Origin: Methylomonas subterranea
GTDB taxonomy: Bacteria; Pseudomonadota; Gammaproteobacteria; Methylococcales; Methylomonadaceae
Reading direction: 5' to 3'
DNA length: 51,291 nt
Assembly (NCBI RefSeq): GCF_024505185.1
Contig: NZ_JANIBJ010000031.1
Location: 1 to 51,291 of the forward strand
Each line of letters opens with the position of its first letter. Position 1 is the first letter of the stretch. A program made the translations under genes and the position numbers. Shown here piece by piece: positions 10,935 to 19,592 of this stretch. The notes below the pieces were generated by a model. The model was not told the DNA's origin and made no database searches. It saw only the letters and a list, made by a program, of their open reading frames with translations.

Positions 10935-12878
10935 TCAAGAAGTGGAACACCGAGTATAGAGAGCCGCGAATTTAGCGCCAATCTGCTTCCAGTCATAAGC
11001 TTGAGCGGTGGTTTTAGCTGATTCGGCAAGTGCTTTGCGAAACCTGTCGTTGTTTAATAATTCTTCCATGGCATTTTTAAGTGCTTCCGGTTGTTTGGGC
11101 TTAACCAGTAAACCATTTTTACCGTGTGTGATGATCTCTGCAATGCCGCCGGTCATTGTCGAGATCACAGCGGTGCCGCTGGACATCGCTTCCAACAACA
11201 TTACGCCCTGTCCTTCGGTATCGCCAGAGGCGTCTGTAACCGAAGGGGCGATGAACAGGTCGGCGGCAGCATAGTAGTCCGGCAGATGCTGGTTTGGCAG
11301 TCTGCCAAAAAAGATTGTTTTTTCTGTAAGCTTTAGCGAATTTGTCAACGTTTCCAGCGTTTTGCGTTCCGCGCCGTCACCAACAATCCACAGTTCGGTT
11401 TGGTCGCGTAATGCTTCCGGCAGTAAGGAAAAAGCGTTCAGAAGATCGGAAACGCCTTTCTTTTCAACCAATCTCCCTACAAACAGTAAAACAAACTTAT
11501 CCGTTGGTTTTTTTACGGATTGTCCGGAACTGAAGCATTGATAATCGATGCCCATCGGAATAATTTCCGGTTGGGGTAGGTCATTGCCCACGGCATCGGC
11601 GGTTGCGGAGGTGTTGCTGGTCCAGGCGCTACTGTTTTGGATTGTCCAGTGTTTGATTCTTGCCAATAGAGAGCTTTGCAAGGCGAAAGCGTCGCCGCCA
11701 TGCGCGGTAAGGATAACGGGAACGCCCGTTAATTTGCCCAGCAATATGGCAATGAAGCCTTGCGGGATTACCCAGTGCGCGTGAATCAGAGTAGGTTTGA
11801 GTCGGCGAATTAACACCCAGCTTGCAAAAAAATGAGCTATCAGAAAGAAAGGTAGTTGTAAATATAGCCAGGGATGTTCGCGTAAATTCGGCAAAATGCC
11901 GGAGCCATAGGCGAGTTTTTGTTGTCTCCTAGGTAGAGCATAACGAAAGTGATAGCAATAAATCCCGCTGTCGGGAAATGAAGGGTCTACCAAGTCATGA
12001 TCCGGAGACAAAATATGTATTTCAAACCCTTGCTCATTCATGGTTTCGGCTAAATGACGCAAAAAAATGGAGGCGCTATCCTCTTCAAAGCGCGGAAAAC
12101 TGGATGTCAGCCATAATATGCTTTTTGCCGGACTCTCTTTTTGCAACATGAAAATAAATGTCGGCATGAACCAGTGGGCGGCGACAAATAGCGTTTTGGG
12201 AGTGTTGTTCAGGATTCGGTTTATCCGCTCGGACACATGTAATCGATAACGTTTGGGGTGCTTGCATATCTTTTCGCTGATCGAATAAATTTGGGAGAAT
12301 TGTCGGCAAAGCGATTTGAGCTGCCAGGAGGTTTGTAGAGAAATGTTTTCCTGATATTTTCCGGTCTTTTGCATTAACCTATGAAAAACCTTATTAGGCA
12401 GATAGTGGACTAAGGGAACCCTGTAATGGACTTCCCACGGCCACAAACGGTTAGGGGTTGCCAGATAAAGCCAACCTTGCGGCTTTAGGACCCGGTGAAT
12501 CTCGTTTATATGCAATTTCGGATGGTTGACGTGCTCGATAACATGATTTGAAATGACCACATCAAAGATATTGCTTGCGAAAGGTAAAGATTCGTTTGCA
12601 ATTAAAAAATTGAAATTATCGCTTGCCGAGCGATGGTCATTGATATCAACACTGATAACCCAAAAATAATTGCCGAGGTAATGGGCAATCTCACCGTTAC
12701 CCGTGCCAATATCCAGCACAAGCAAGCGATGGTTGGGGGTGGTTTTTAGATATTCATCCAGAATGATTTTTATTTTTTCGGCTTTGGAGCGACGATTTTG
12801 GTCCGAAAAAAAACCGTGTGTTGTCTGACTTGAACGCTGATCGTTCGATGGTGACAAGGGGGGGCTAGCGATTGTCAT
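10935..12878 (-). CDS. Methyltransferase-GT4 glycosyltransferase fusion
   Basis: A 647-aa bifunctional protein. Residues ~1-245 are a class I SAM methyltransferase: VLDIGTGNGEIAHYLG (motif I, ~54-69), FDVVISNHVIEHV, then a segment typical of Methyltransf_11 proteins acting on polyprenyl or glycan substrates. Residues ~253-647 are a complete GT4 enzyme starting KSILWLTSSFPRFEEDSASI, with the HAHWVIPQG region, a VGRLVEKKGVSDLL donor-domain start and EGQGVMLLE as E-x7-E. The ATG at 12878 follows an in-frame GTG at 12881 and overlaps the end of the upstream GT2 gene. It is the last gene of a minus-strand set behind pilA. It may add a sugar and methylate it, possibly as a chain-capping step (inference). 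Confidence 0.85.
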   Translation of the reverse strand: MTIASPPLSPSNDQRSSQTTHGFFSDQNRRSKAEKIKIILDEYLKTTPNHRLLVLDIGTGNGEIAHYLGNYFWVISVDINDHRSASDNFNFLIANESLPFASNIFDVVISNHVIEHVNHPKLHINEIHRVLKPQGWLYLATPNRLWPWEVHYRVPLVHYLPNKVFHRLMQKTGKYQENISLQTSWQLKSLCRQFSQIYSISEKICKHPKRYRLHVSERINRILNNTPKTLFVAAHWFMPTFIFMLQKESPAKSILWLTSSFPRFEEDSASIFLRHLAETMNEQGFEIHILSPDHDLVDPSFPDSGIYCYHFRYALPRRQQKLAYGSGILPNLREHPWLYLQLPFFLIAHFFASWVLIRRLKPTLIHAHWVIPQGFIAILLGKLTGVPVILTAHGGDAFALQSSLLARIKHWTIQNSSAWTSNTSATADAVGNDLPQPEIIPMGIDYQCFSSGQSVKKPTDKFVLLFVGRLVEKKGVSDLLNAFSLLPEALRDQTELWIVGDGAERKTLETLTNSLKLTEKTIFFGRLPNQHLPDYYAAADLFIAPSVTDASGDTEGQGVMLLEAMSSGTAVISTMTGGIAEIITHGKNGLLVKPKQPEALKNAMEELLNNDRFRKALAESAKTTAQAYDWKQIGAKFAALYTRCSTS

Positions 12879-13731
12879 CACTGTGTTTATAATGCAGGGA
12901 TGAAATTTGTTCGGAAAGAATGCCGATTAAAAATATGAGCAAAGACGCCAGAATCAATACCGCGCTCATATTGGTAAACCGGCCAAAGTGGATAAACGTG
13001 TATGCGTAGTAGGATATTCCGGTCACAAAAACCGCGCCACTCACGGGCAAAAATAAGCGCATGGGAGAAAACAAGGCGCCAACTTTTAAAATAATGATAA
13101 AAAAGCGAATGCCATCTTTGATGATTTTAATATGGCTTTTGCCTTCGCGCTTGCCGGCCTTTATCGGCACGTAGGCTACGGGAAAGCCGGAGCGAAAAAA
13201 AGCCATGGTGGATGTGGTGGGGTAAGAAAAACCGTTGGGAAGCAGATATAAAAATTTTTTGAATTTGTTCGCTCTGACGGCGCGAAAGCCCGAGGTTAGA
13301 TCCTCGATTTTATGGCCTGTCATCATCGAGGCGAGGTGGTTATAAAAGCTATTGGCAATGCGTCGGAATAAACCGGCATGCGTATTGGCTTTTCTGGCTC
13401 CAATGGCCATGTCGTAGCCATGATTGAGTTTATCCAATAGTTTGGCAATATCGCCCGGTTTGTGTTGGCCGTCCGCATCCATGAAAACAAGAATTTCCCC
13501 GTTGGCGTTTCTGGCGCCGGTTTTGATTGCCGCACCGTTGCCTTGGCTGTAAGGATGGCTGATTACCTTGGCACCGCTGGCAATGGCGACGGCGGCGGTG
13601 GTGTCGGTGGAGCCATCATCCACCACAATAATTTCGGCGGCAAGGTTCTGTAACCCAATATCCGCCAATAATTCAGGCAGATTCTTGGCCTCGTTTTTGG
13701 CGGGAATGATAATGCTGAGTTTATGGCTCAT
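12865..13731 (-). CDS. Polyprenyl-phosphate glycosyltransferase (DPM/GtrB-like GT2)
   Basis: A 288-aa GT2 enzyme of the dolichol-phosphate mannosyltransferase type, which transfers a sugar from a nucleotide donor to a polyprenyl phosphate carrier. Visible are LSIIIPAKNEAKNLPELL, VVDDGSTD, the FMDADGQHKPGDI catalytic DxD segment, LTSGFRAVR, and two C-terminal transmembrane helices (about residues 218-240 and 248-270), as in GtrB-class enzymes. It ends inside the start of the methyltransferase-GT4 gene and lies 21 bases after the GT-C gene stop. GT-C enzymes use polyprenyl-phosphate sugars, so the neighbouring GT-C protein is its likely partner. Confidence 0.87.
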   Translation of the reverse strand: MSHKLSIIIPAKNEAKNLPELLADIGLQNLAAEIIVVDDGSTDTTAAVAIASGAKVISHPYSQGNGAAIKTGARNANGEILVFMDADGQHKPGDIAKLLDKLNHGYDMAIGARKANTHAGLFRRIANSFYNHLASMMTGHKIEDLTSGFRAVRANKFKKFLYLLPNGFSYPTTSTMAFFRSGFPVAYVPIKAGKREGKSHIKIIKDGIRFFIIILKVGALFSPMRLFLPVSGAVFVTGISYYAYTFIHFGRFTNMSAVLILASLLIFLIGILSEQISSLHYKHSDDNR

Positions 13732-13752
13732 GCTATTTTGATTTTGTAAATG

Positions 13753-15582
13753 TTACTTGGCTTTGGATGACCATTTGTCAATAAATTCAGTTTTATTTTG
13801 AGTTTGCGCAACCAGCAAGGCGACCTTTAAAGCGTCATTGCCGATGTGATAGGTTAATGCGGTGTCAAAATGTTGTAGCGCATGGGCAATGTCTTCATAT
13901 TGTAGTGCGATAATGCCTTTCAGTACGAAAAGGTTATGCATTGCGATAGGACTTGAAGCGAAGCGATGGTTGCTTATCATGGCGTCGACTATAAAGCTAA
14001 CCGTACGAAAACTCATGCCTGCACAGTGATGCTTCATCAACCAGGCATGAAATTGCTCGGGTTGATCCACCGCCCAATTTTCAAAACGGGCTGTCGGTGC
14101 ATTACTAATCAGTTCATTTAGTCTGGCAGCATGATCCCCAGTGGGATTCAATACGCACGACAATTTTAGTGCAGGTATTTGTAAACCAAGGCTGTCGGGG
14201 TATCGCTTGTTGAACCTATCCAACACTTGCAGCGCCGTGTTCGTGTCGCCGTCTATTTCTAGTCGTTTAGCCAAATGGAGTGTTGCCCGATTGGATTTTG
14301 GATTATCCATGGCCCAAATTTCCGCGGCTATCAGCGGCCGCCCCCATAAATGAGTGGTCATGTAGGTAATCAGTCCAAGTAAGACAATATATGAAGTGCT
14401 AAATAATGTTAAGCCATTTCGCCATTTTGGAATTGAAGATAAATATACTATCAGCGCAAAGACAGGGCCGAATAACGGTACATAATTTCGATGCTCGAAA
14501 TATAATTCCAACGCAATTGTTGTCGATTCCAGCATGTGTCCGAACAGGTACCACAAAATAGCAAATGCCAATAACGGAAAACGTTTACGGTAACGAATAC
14601 AAAAATAGCCAATAATGACCAAGCAGGCAAAAAGTGCAAGGCCAAAAAATATTTCGTAGGATCCTAAAAGCCAGGGTTCGTCATGAAAAGGCCCCAGCTT
14701 GGAAGGGATGGGAAAAAATGCCCTAAACAAATATAACCATAGAATATACCCTTGGATTGCGATACGTTCGGTTTCGGTAAACCCGCGTTGCAGTATCGTT
14801 GAATCGTGATAGGGTACTTGTAAAATCAAATAACCTACAATAATTAATAACGGAAACAAAAGAAACGTCCATTGCCAGATTCTCCAGGCATTGTGGCTTG
14901 TGTGATAACAATTGGCGGAAAAAAAAGTGGATTCAATTACCAGAGCGTAAACAGGAAAAAGAATGCCGTTTTCCTTGCTGAATGCCGCCAGGGCGCTAAA
15001 CACTATCACGATACTGCTGAGTTTTATTAAATGCCGCTCGGGCTGATTTAGCGCCTGAAGTCTGACTTTGGTATAAAAAATAAGCCCGCTAAATGTGAAA
15101 GTCGCTGAAAGCGTGGTCATGCGTTGAACGATAAACAGTGAGCTGGAAACGAGTATGGGTAATACCAGCCATAGCGCGCCGGCAAAGACTGCGATTCGCG
15201 GGAGCGGCATTTTTTGATCGGGAAGGCCCCGACCTAAATTAAACGCCAGCATGGTCACCAGCGCCCCATTGAGCAAGTGGAGATAAATATTCCATTCAAT
15301 CATCACCTCCGGATTTGCAGGCCATGCATAATATTGCAAGGCGAACGTTAATAGCGCCAACGGTCTGCCCAATGGGCCGGCAATGCCGCTTAAAACGAAG
15401 TTTTTTGCCGAATCGTAGTCGTATATTTTTCCCAGGTCCTGCAAGTTGGCAACGTCGTCGAATTGAACACCCGCATTCAAACTTTGAAAATAAATAAATC
15501 CAGTGATTAACATTACGCCATAAAAAATCAGCCCCCAGATGGCGTGGTTGGATTCCACTGTTTTGGATGAGATATTTAACAT
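13753..15582 (-). CDS. TMTC-like GT-C glycosyltransferase, candidate pilin glycosyltransferase
   Basis: A 609-aa polytopic protein with about eleven membrane helices and a soluble C-terminal part (from ~425) resembling TPR helices. Features typical of TMTC/DUF1736-type O-mannosyltransferases are an Asp-Asp pair in the first external loop (VQFDDVANL, residues 42-43), FIVQRMTTLSATF (~150-163), FSKENGILFP (~201-210) and EHRNYVP (~363-369). Such enzymes take a sugar from a polyprenyl phosphate. It lies directly behind a type IV pilin gene and before a DPM-like synthase. Pseudomonas TfpW and TfpO, which modify pilin, sit in the same place next to pilA. Substrate assignment to pilin is inference; it could instead act in the polysaccharide pathway. 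Confidence 0.75.
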   Translation of the reverse strand: MLNISSKTVESNHAIWGLIFYGVMLITGFIYFQSLNAGVQFDDVANLQDLGKIYDYDSAKNFVLSGIAGPLGRPLALLTFALQYYAWPANPEVMIEWNIYLHLLNGALVTMLAFNLGRGLPDQKMPLPRIAVFAGALWLVLPILVSSSLFIVQRMTTLSATFTFSGLIFYTKVRLQALNQPERHLIKLSSIVIVFSALAAFSKENGILFPVYALVIESTFFSANCYHTSHNAWRIWQWTFLLFPLLIIVGYLILQVPYHDSTILQRGFTETERIAIQGYILWLYLFRAFFPIPSKLGPFHDEPWLLGSYEIFFGLALFACLVIIGYFCIRYRKRFPLLAFAILWYLFGHMLESTTIALELYFEHRNYVPLFGPVFALIVYLSSIPKWRNGLTLFSTSYIVLLGLITYMTTHLWGRPLIAAEIWAMDNPKSNRATLHLAKRLEIDGDTNTALQVLDRFNKRYPDSLGLQIPALKLSCVLNPTGDHAARLNELISNAPTARFENWAVDQPEQFHAWLMKHHCAGMSFRTVSFIVDAMISNHRFASSPIAMHNLFVLKGIIALQYEDIAHALQHFDTALTYHIGNDALKVALLVAQTQNKTEFIDKWSSKAK

Positions 15583-15636
15583 GATGCCGAATAGTTAAGC
15601 TGGTGGTTAAGTCTGGTTTTTAGCGCGCCAAATAAA

Positions 15637-15657
15637 AAAGGCCCCAAAGGGGCCTTT
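15637..15657 (-). terminator. Rho-independent terminator of pilA
   Basis: Read on the minus strand, AAAGGCCCC (15649-15657) pairs perfectly with GGGGCCTTT (15637-15645) around a three-base loop and is followed by a TTTTTTATT tract. It lies 18 bases after the pilA stop and should separate most pilin transcription from the downstream GT-C gene, with some read-through. Confidence 0.9.
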
Positions 15658-15674
15658 AAAGTGAGCTATGTCGA

Positions 15675-16100
15675 CTATCTGCAAGAGGTTGGGCGGTATT
15701 TCTCGGGTATTGTACCGCCGCAGGTCCAGACGACTTGACCGGTGGTAGCGTTGACAACACCAGAAAGCTCTATTGTTTGGTTGTCAATTGCTGCTACGCC
15801 AGTGCTTCGGGCTGTTGCTGTGATAACGCCACTAGCGTAAGTAACGCCGGAAACATATTTAGATACTTGCGAGGAAACAGAGGCCGCAGCCGGCAATGTT
15901 CCAGTTACGCTGGCCAACTCGGCTAATGTCGTCCGGGCGGATGATGCGGCCAGGATGATCTCCGATACTTTAGCTCGAGCGGTATAGTCTTGATAGGCGG
16001 GTAAGGCAACGGCCGCCAGGATGCCGATAATGGCAACCACGATCATTAATTCGATCAAGGTAAAACCTTGCTGTACTTTATTCATGGGTAATGTGTTCAT
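15675..16100 (-). CDS. pilA: Type IV pilin (major pilin-like)
   Basis: A 141-aa prepilin. The leader ends KVQQG, and cleavage before the Phe of [20 protein letters not shown] gives a classical N-methylated type IVa pilin with Glu5 and a 20-residue hydrophobic helix. A globular domain with two cysteines near the C terminus (WTCGG ... PTSCR) forms the usual disulfide loop. The ATG at 16100 has GAGG eight to nine bases upstream; an in-frame ATG at 16085 has no ribosome site. A sigma-54 promoter and a strong terminator flank the gene. It ends in Cys-Arg rather than the Ser of TfpO-modified pilins. Threonine/serine-rich stretches in the body offer O-glycosylation sites. Confidence 0.93.
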   Translation of the reverse strand: MNTLPMNKVQQGFTLIELMIVVAIIGILAAVALPAYQDYTARAKVSEIILAASSARTTLAELASVTGTLPAAASVSSQVSKYVSGVTYASGVITATARSTGVAAIDNQTIELSGVVNATTGQVVWTCGGTIPEKYRPTSCR

Positions 16101-16137
16101 TGTGGGGTCCTCGTTGGTGAATAATCGATTTTACTTA

Positions 16138-16153
16138 AGCACTAAGTGTGCCA
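16138..16153 (-). promoter_or_regulatory. Sigma-54 (RpoN) promoter of pilA
   Basis: On the minus strand the sequence TGGCACACTTAGTGCT carries the -24 GG and -12 GC exactly ten bases apart, matching TGGCAC-N5-TTGCW closely. It lies 37 bases upstream of the pilA start codon, giving a leader of roughly 27 nt. PilA genes are commonly RpoN/PilR controlled, so this is the expected promoter class. Confidence 0.82.
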
Positions 16154-16363
16154 TGGTTGCTTGGTGTCGTTGCCTTGTTGAGGTTACTTGATTGTTCTAT
16201 AAACCAAATCGCTGGCAAATATGAGGTTTTTATTGCTGGGGTGCTGGTGTATTTGCCGGGCATTTTGTGGCGGTAGGGGTAAAATAAAGATGCAAAAGCC
16301 CCGTTTGCCTGTAAAAATACTCTGCCAGCCAATAGTTGCCTGTTAAAAAAGCCTGCCAAATTC

Positions 16364-16849
16364 ATGTTGCTAAATTTAAGCCGTAAAAAGTCGCCCAATA
16401 TTAGTTTGCAAGCCGCAATGACTTTGACTCAATGGAGCGAGCGTACCATTCGGCGGCGCGTTGCTGACGGCAGTTTGCCATGCGTGAGCGGTGTGCCGTT
16501 TTCCAACAAAACCCTGATCAGTCTTGAATCCATCAAGGCCGATATTTGTCTGACCTTGTCGGATGAAGACATAGAACTGCTCAAATCGGCCGATGCCGGC
16601 AGCGCCCAAGCGCAAACGGAAATGGCTTTGCTGTTTTTGGAAAACGGTAAGGAAAAAAGCGCGATTTATTGGTTGGAGCAGGCAGCCAAGCAAAACTTCC
16701 CCGATGCCTTGCATTGGATGGGCAATTGTTATTTGCGCGGCGAAGGTTTTGCCAAGGACGATAATCTGGCGGTGATGTGGATCGCCAAGGCCGCCTCTTT
16801 GGGGCATTCGGTTGCAAAATTACAAATTGAGGCCCTGTCAAGAAAATGA
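16364..16849 (+). CDS. HTH-Sel1 repeat protein
   Basis: A 161-aa protein, divergent from pilA. Residues ~14-50 (AAMTLTQWSERTIRRRVADG) look like a winged or MerR/AlpA-like helix-turn-helix. Residues ~75-155 form two Sel1-type repeats (AQTEMALLFLENG...AIYWLEQAA and ALHWMGNCYLRGEG...AVMWIAKAA). No signal peptide is visible, so it is probably cytoplasmic. Sel1 repeats mediate protein contacts. The divergent position with pilA invites a role in pilus regulation, but that is only positional inference. Confidence 0.75.
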   Translation: MLLNLSRKKSPNISLQAAMTLTQWSERTIRRRVADGSLPCVSGVPFSNKTLISLESIKADICLTLSDEDIELLKSADAGSAQAQTEMALLFLENGKEKSAIYWLEQAAKQNFPDALHWMGNCYLRGEGFAKDDNLAVMWIAKAASLGHSVAKLQIEALSRK

Positions 16850-16875
16850 TTGCCGATACGGGGTTACGGCCAGTA

Positions 16876-16944
16876 GGCCGGAATAAGCGGGAGCGTTTCC
16901 GGCAAGCTTAAGTCGCCAGAAACGCCTATCGGCTTATTCCGGCC
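16876..16944. repeat. Long imperfect palindrome (GTAGG-type dispersed repeat)
   Basis: GGCCGGAATAAGC (16876-16888) pairs perfectly with GCTTATTCCGGCC (16932-16944). Inside it GCGTTTCCGGC pairs with GCCAGAAACGC with one mismatch, giving one long cruciform or hairpin. The rest of the gap 16850-17142 holds a GTCGCTCCTACGAG fragment near 16983 and no gene. Confidence 0.8.
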
Positions 16945-17142
16945 AATTTTGGTTGCACTGAACGTTTTTGCTTATTCTGAAAGTCGCTCCTACGAGACTG
17001 CCTTTCATTTGCCGGGGGCGATGCGCAGGTTTCATGATCGTTAAATTAATCGTCCCGGCTTAACGTACAGCTAGTCAAAAAGCGTCATCCCGGCGAATTG
17101 CCGCCTATCTGGCGCCAACCAACGCTTACTGGCGGCCGGGCG

Positions 17143-17700
17143 TTATTCCCACAGATTGCTTAATTGAAACGTATGCGATGCAAAAGGCGGTGCACTTACC
17201 GGATCGCTGTCCTTTAAGCTCTGTAACAGCATCCAGTGCCCCTCAATCAGTTGATAGGCTTCCAGCGTTTGCAGAATGGGATCTATCAGCCATAAAAAAG
17301 GTAGGCCCAAACCGGCATAAATGGGCATTTTTTCGCTGCGGTCGATTTTTGCGGTGGAGGGCGACAGAATTTCGCACACCCAGTCCGGTATTGTCTCGAA
17401 CCAAGCGGTTTCCGGTAATTTCGGCAGACTTTGTTTACGCCAGCCGGCCAGGTCGGGAACCAGAATATGGCCGCCCAGGTGCAATTCGGGTTCGTCGATG
17501 ATCCACCAACCGTCTTCTCGGCCGGAAAGACCATGAAACAGTGAGCCAATTTCTATGCCTAACGAAGAACTTGCTAACGCATGTTTGGGCGACGGTCTTG
17601 GCTGAACCTCCAGTCGGCTGTTAATAATCTCGCCAACCAGATGTTCCGGCAGATTCAGTATGTCTTCGTAATCGGCTGGTTTTAATGCCGGGTTCGCCAT
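17143..17700 (-). CDS. Uma2 family (DUF820) nuclease-fold protein
   Basis: A 185-aa Uma2-family protein with the restriction-endonuclease-like PD-(D/E)xK fold. Visible are EIINSRLEVQPRPSPKHA, the LVPDLAGWRK motif, VCEILSPSTAKIDRSEKMPIY and a conserved YLW-type LPFLWLIDP. The real function of the family is not established, and 'endonuclease' rests on fold. It forms a same-strand tandem with the next gene, 25 bases apart. Confidence 0.85.
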   Translation of the reverse strand: MANPALKPADYEDILNLPEHLVGEIINSRLEVQPRPSPKHALASSSLGIEIGSLFHGLSGREDGWWIIDEPELHLGGHILVPDLAGWRKQSLPKLPETAWFETIPDWVCEILSPSTAKIDRSEKMPIYAGLGLPFLWLIDPILQTLEAYQLIEGHWMLLQSLKDSDPVSAPPFASHTFQLSNLWE

Positions 17701-17725
17701 GCTCGAGTTCTCATATGTGTTGTTT

Positions 17726-18298
17726 TTAATCCCGGTCGAATATTACGTCTTCGTATAGCTCGCTCAGCGAACACGTCAGTTCAAGGTCGGGCAGTTTCAG
17801 TGTTTCGTCGGGATCCGAGTAGCTGTGCAATAGCCAATCGTTATTATCTTGGCGGGTAAAGCTGTCGATCAGCATGCGTTTGCTATCGATCAGCCAGTAA
17901 TGTTGCAGGCTGTCCAGTTGCCGGTAGGCATTAAATTTTTCGCCTCGGTCGAAGGCCTCTGTAGAAGGCGATAATACTTCGGCAATGAACGACGGGTATT
18001 GTTTGTACAGCTTGTTGTCGCGGTCTTTGCTGTCGCAGCTGACCAGTACATCGGGGTAGAAAAATGCGTCGGCTTTTTCTACCCGCACTTTCATATCGGA
18101 GATATACGTTCGGCAGGGGGTGTTTTTAAAGGCTTGTTTTAGCAAAAAAAATAAATTACCGGCAATAGTCACATGAGTGTCGGAAGCGCCAACCATGGCC
18201 CAGACTTCGCCGGCCATAAACTCGTGCTTAAAGTCTGCGCTGGCTTCGCCATGCAGATAGTCTTCCCGTGAGAGGGGTATTTTTTCTGCGAGTGACAT
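17726..18298 (-). CDS. Uma2 family (DUF820) nuclease-fold protein
   Basis: A 190-aa second Uma2 protein, only distantly related to its neighbour. It opens IPLSREDYLHGEASADFKHE and has VRVEKADAFFYPDVLVSCD (the PD position), FIAEVLSPSTEAFDRGEKFNAYR with the E-x-L-S-P-S-T-x-x-x-D-x-x-x-K pattern, and LQHYWLIDS. The initiation codon at 18298 gives the standard MSLAEKIPLSREDYL start. No partner gene of known function is adjacent. The 166 bases upstream to the aminotransferase hold no evident gene. Confidence 0.85.
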   Translation of the reverse strand: MSLAEKIPLSREDYLHGEASADFKHEFMAGEVWAMVGASDTHVTIAGNLFFLLKQAFKNTPCRTYISDMKVRVEKADAFFYPDVLVSCDSKDRDNKLYKQYPSFIAEVLSPSTEAFDRGEKFNAYRQLDSLQHYWLIDSKRMLIDSFTRQDNNDWLLHSYSDPDETLKLPDLELTCSLSELYEDVIFDRD

Positions 18299-18464
18299 AC
18301 GGTTTTCCTGCCGGTAACGGATGGGGCGATTCTACTTCGCATTGGCGGTTGATGAAATAGCCGGGCGACAAAGGTAGTCGGGCCGCGTTGGAGGGAAGGA
18401 GGGCTTTCACATACGGAAGCTGTTTGATCCGATCTGGTTGCAAAATTCCTAACCGGGCATTTGC

Positions 18465-19592
18465 TTATAACGGCGTGATAGTGGTTAGCGCCAACGCACG
18501 CTCCAGCTCCGCAAAACTATTATAAAAATGCGGCGAAAAGCGGATGCCGCCGCCGCGCAGCGCGCACACCACGCCGTTTTGCTGCAAATGCCGATATAGG
18601 GCCTGATTGTCATGGTGTCGGTGTTTGAAAACCACGATGCCGGATTTCAGCGGACTTTGCCTGTCCGACAATAAAATCAATTGCGGATGGGCGGCGATGG
18701 CGGCTTTAAGATAATCGCTACGCTCTATCACTTTGGCTTCGACGTTATTCATGCCGGTTTCCAGTAATAAGGACAAACTGGCCGACAGGGCATGGATGCC
18801 AATCATGTTGGGGCTGCCGCATTCGAAGCGACGGGCGGCGGGGTGGATTTCCCAGGGCAGGTTTTCGTAATTATGGCTGTCCTTCATCATATGCCAGCCG
18901 TATTGGGTCAGCTTCAGACAATCTCGGGCCGAGGCCGTGCTGTAAAACACTCCCAGTCCTTCCGGACCGAACAGCCACTTGTGGCCGTCGGCCATTACAA
19001 AATCGGCTTGGCAGGCACGGGCGTCGAACTGCACCGCGCCCAGGCTTTGAATGGCGTCCACGCAAAACAGGATGCCGCGCTGTTTGCAAAACTCGCCTAT
19101 GCGGAGCAGGTCCATGCGCAAGCCGGAGGCAAATTGTATCGAGCTAATGGTCAATAGCCGGGTACGGTCATCCACCAGTGCAAACAAGGCGTCCTCCGGT
19201 GTATCGGCACTGTGCAGGTCGGCTTCACGAAATTCCACGCCCCGGTCGGCCAGCGATTGCCAAGGCAGGCGGTTGGAAGGAAATTCCTGATCGCTGGAAA
19301 CGATATTGTCGCCGGCTTGCCAGGGTAAGCCGTAGGCCACGAAAGACAGGGCTTCGGAAGTGTTTTTCACCAGCGCTATGTCGTCCGCCGAGGCCGCGTT
19401 CAGCAAGCTTTGGAATTGCCGGCGCAATTCGGCTTCCTTCTTCAGCCAGTCCGGATAAAAATGCGAGCCGAAGCGGCTGTTTTGTTCGGCAAAGGCGATA
19501 ACCGCGTCGCGGGTACGTTTGGGCCAGGGGGCGACGGCGGCGTGATTCAGGTAAATCAGGTCGTCGGTAAGCGGAAATTCGGGGTGTTTCAT
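18465..19592 (-). CDS. Class V aminotransferase (cysteine desulfurase-like fold)
   Basis: A 375-aa PLP-dependent enzyme of fold type I, class V. Residues near the start read YLNHAAVAPWPKR, the cofactor-stacking region is KNTSEALSFVAYG, the Asp/Gln pair is in FCVDAIQSLGAVQFD, and the PLP lysine is in DGHKWLFGPEGLGVFY. RGGGIRFSPHFYNS near the C terminus provides the substrate-carboxylate Arg. The IscS/SufS catalytic cysteine loop is not evident, so it may be a different PLP enzyme such as a lyase or epimerase. The ATG at 19592 is chosen because the 31-residue in-frame extension is not family-like. It is transcribed away from hrcA. Confidence 0.8.
   Translation of the reverse strand: MKHPEFPLTDDLIYLNHAAVAPWPKRTRDAVIAFAEQNSRFGSHFYPDWLKKEAELRRQFQSLLNAASADDIALVKNTSEALSFVAYGLPWQAGDNIVSSDQEFPSNRLPWQSLADRGVEFREADLHSADTPEDALFALVDDRTRLLTISSIQFASGLRMDLLRIGEFCKQRGILFCVDAIQSLGAVQFDARACQADFVMADGHKWLFGPEGLGVFYSTASARDCLKLTQYGWHMMKDSHNYENLPWEIHPAARRFECGSPNMIGIHALSASLSLLLETGMNNVEAKVIERSDYLKAAIAAHPQLILLSDRQSPLKSGIVVFKHRHHDNQALYRHLQQNGVVCALRGGGIRFSPHFYNSFAELERALALTTITPL

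Noticed and set aside
17143-18298. Uma2 genes as a toxin-antitoxin or restriction system
   Set aside because: No methyltransferase, antitoxin or other partner gene is adjacent; only the nuclease-like fold is supported.
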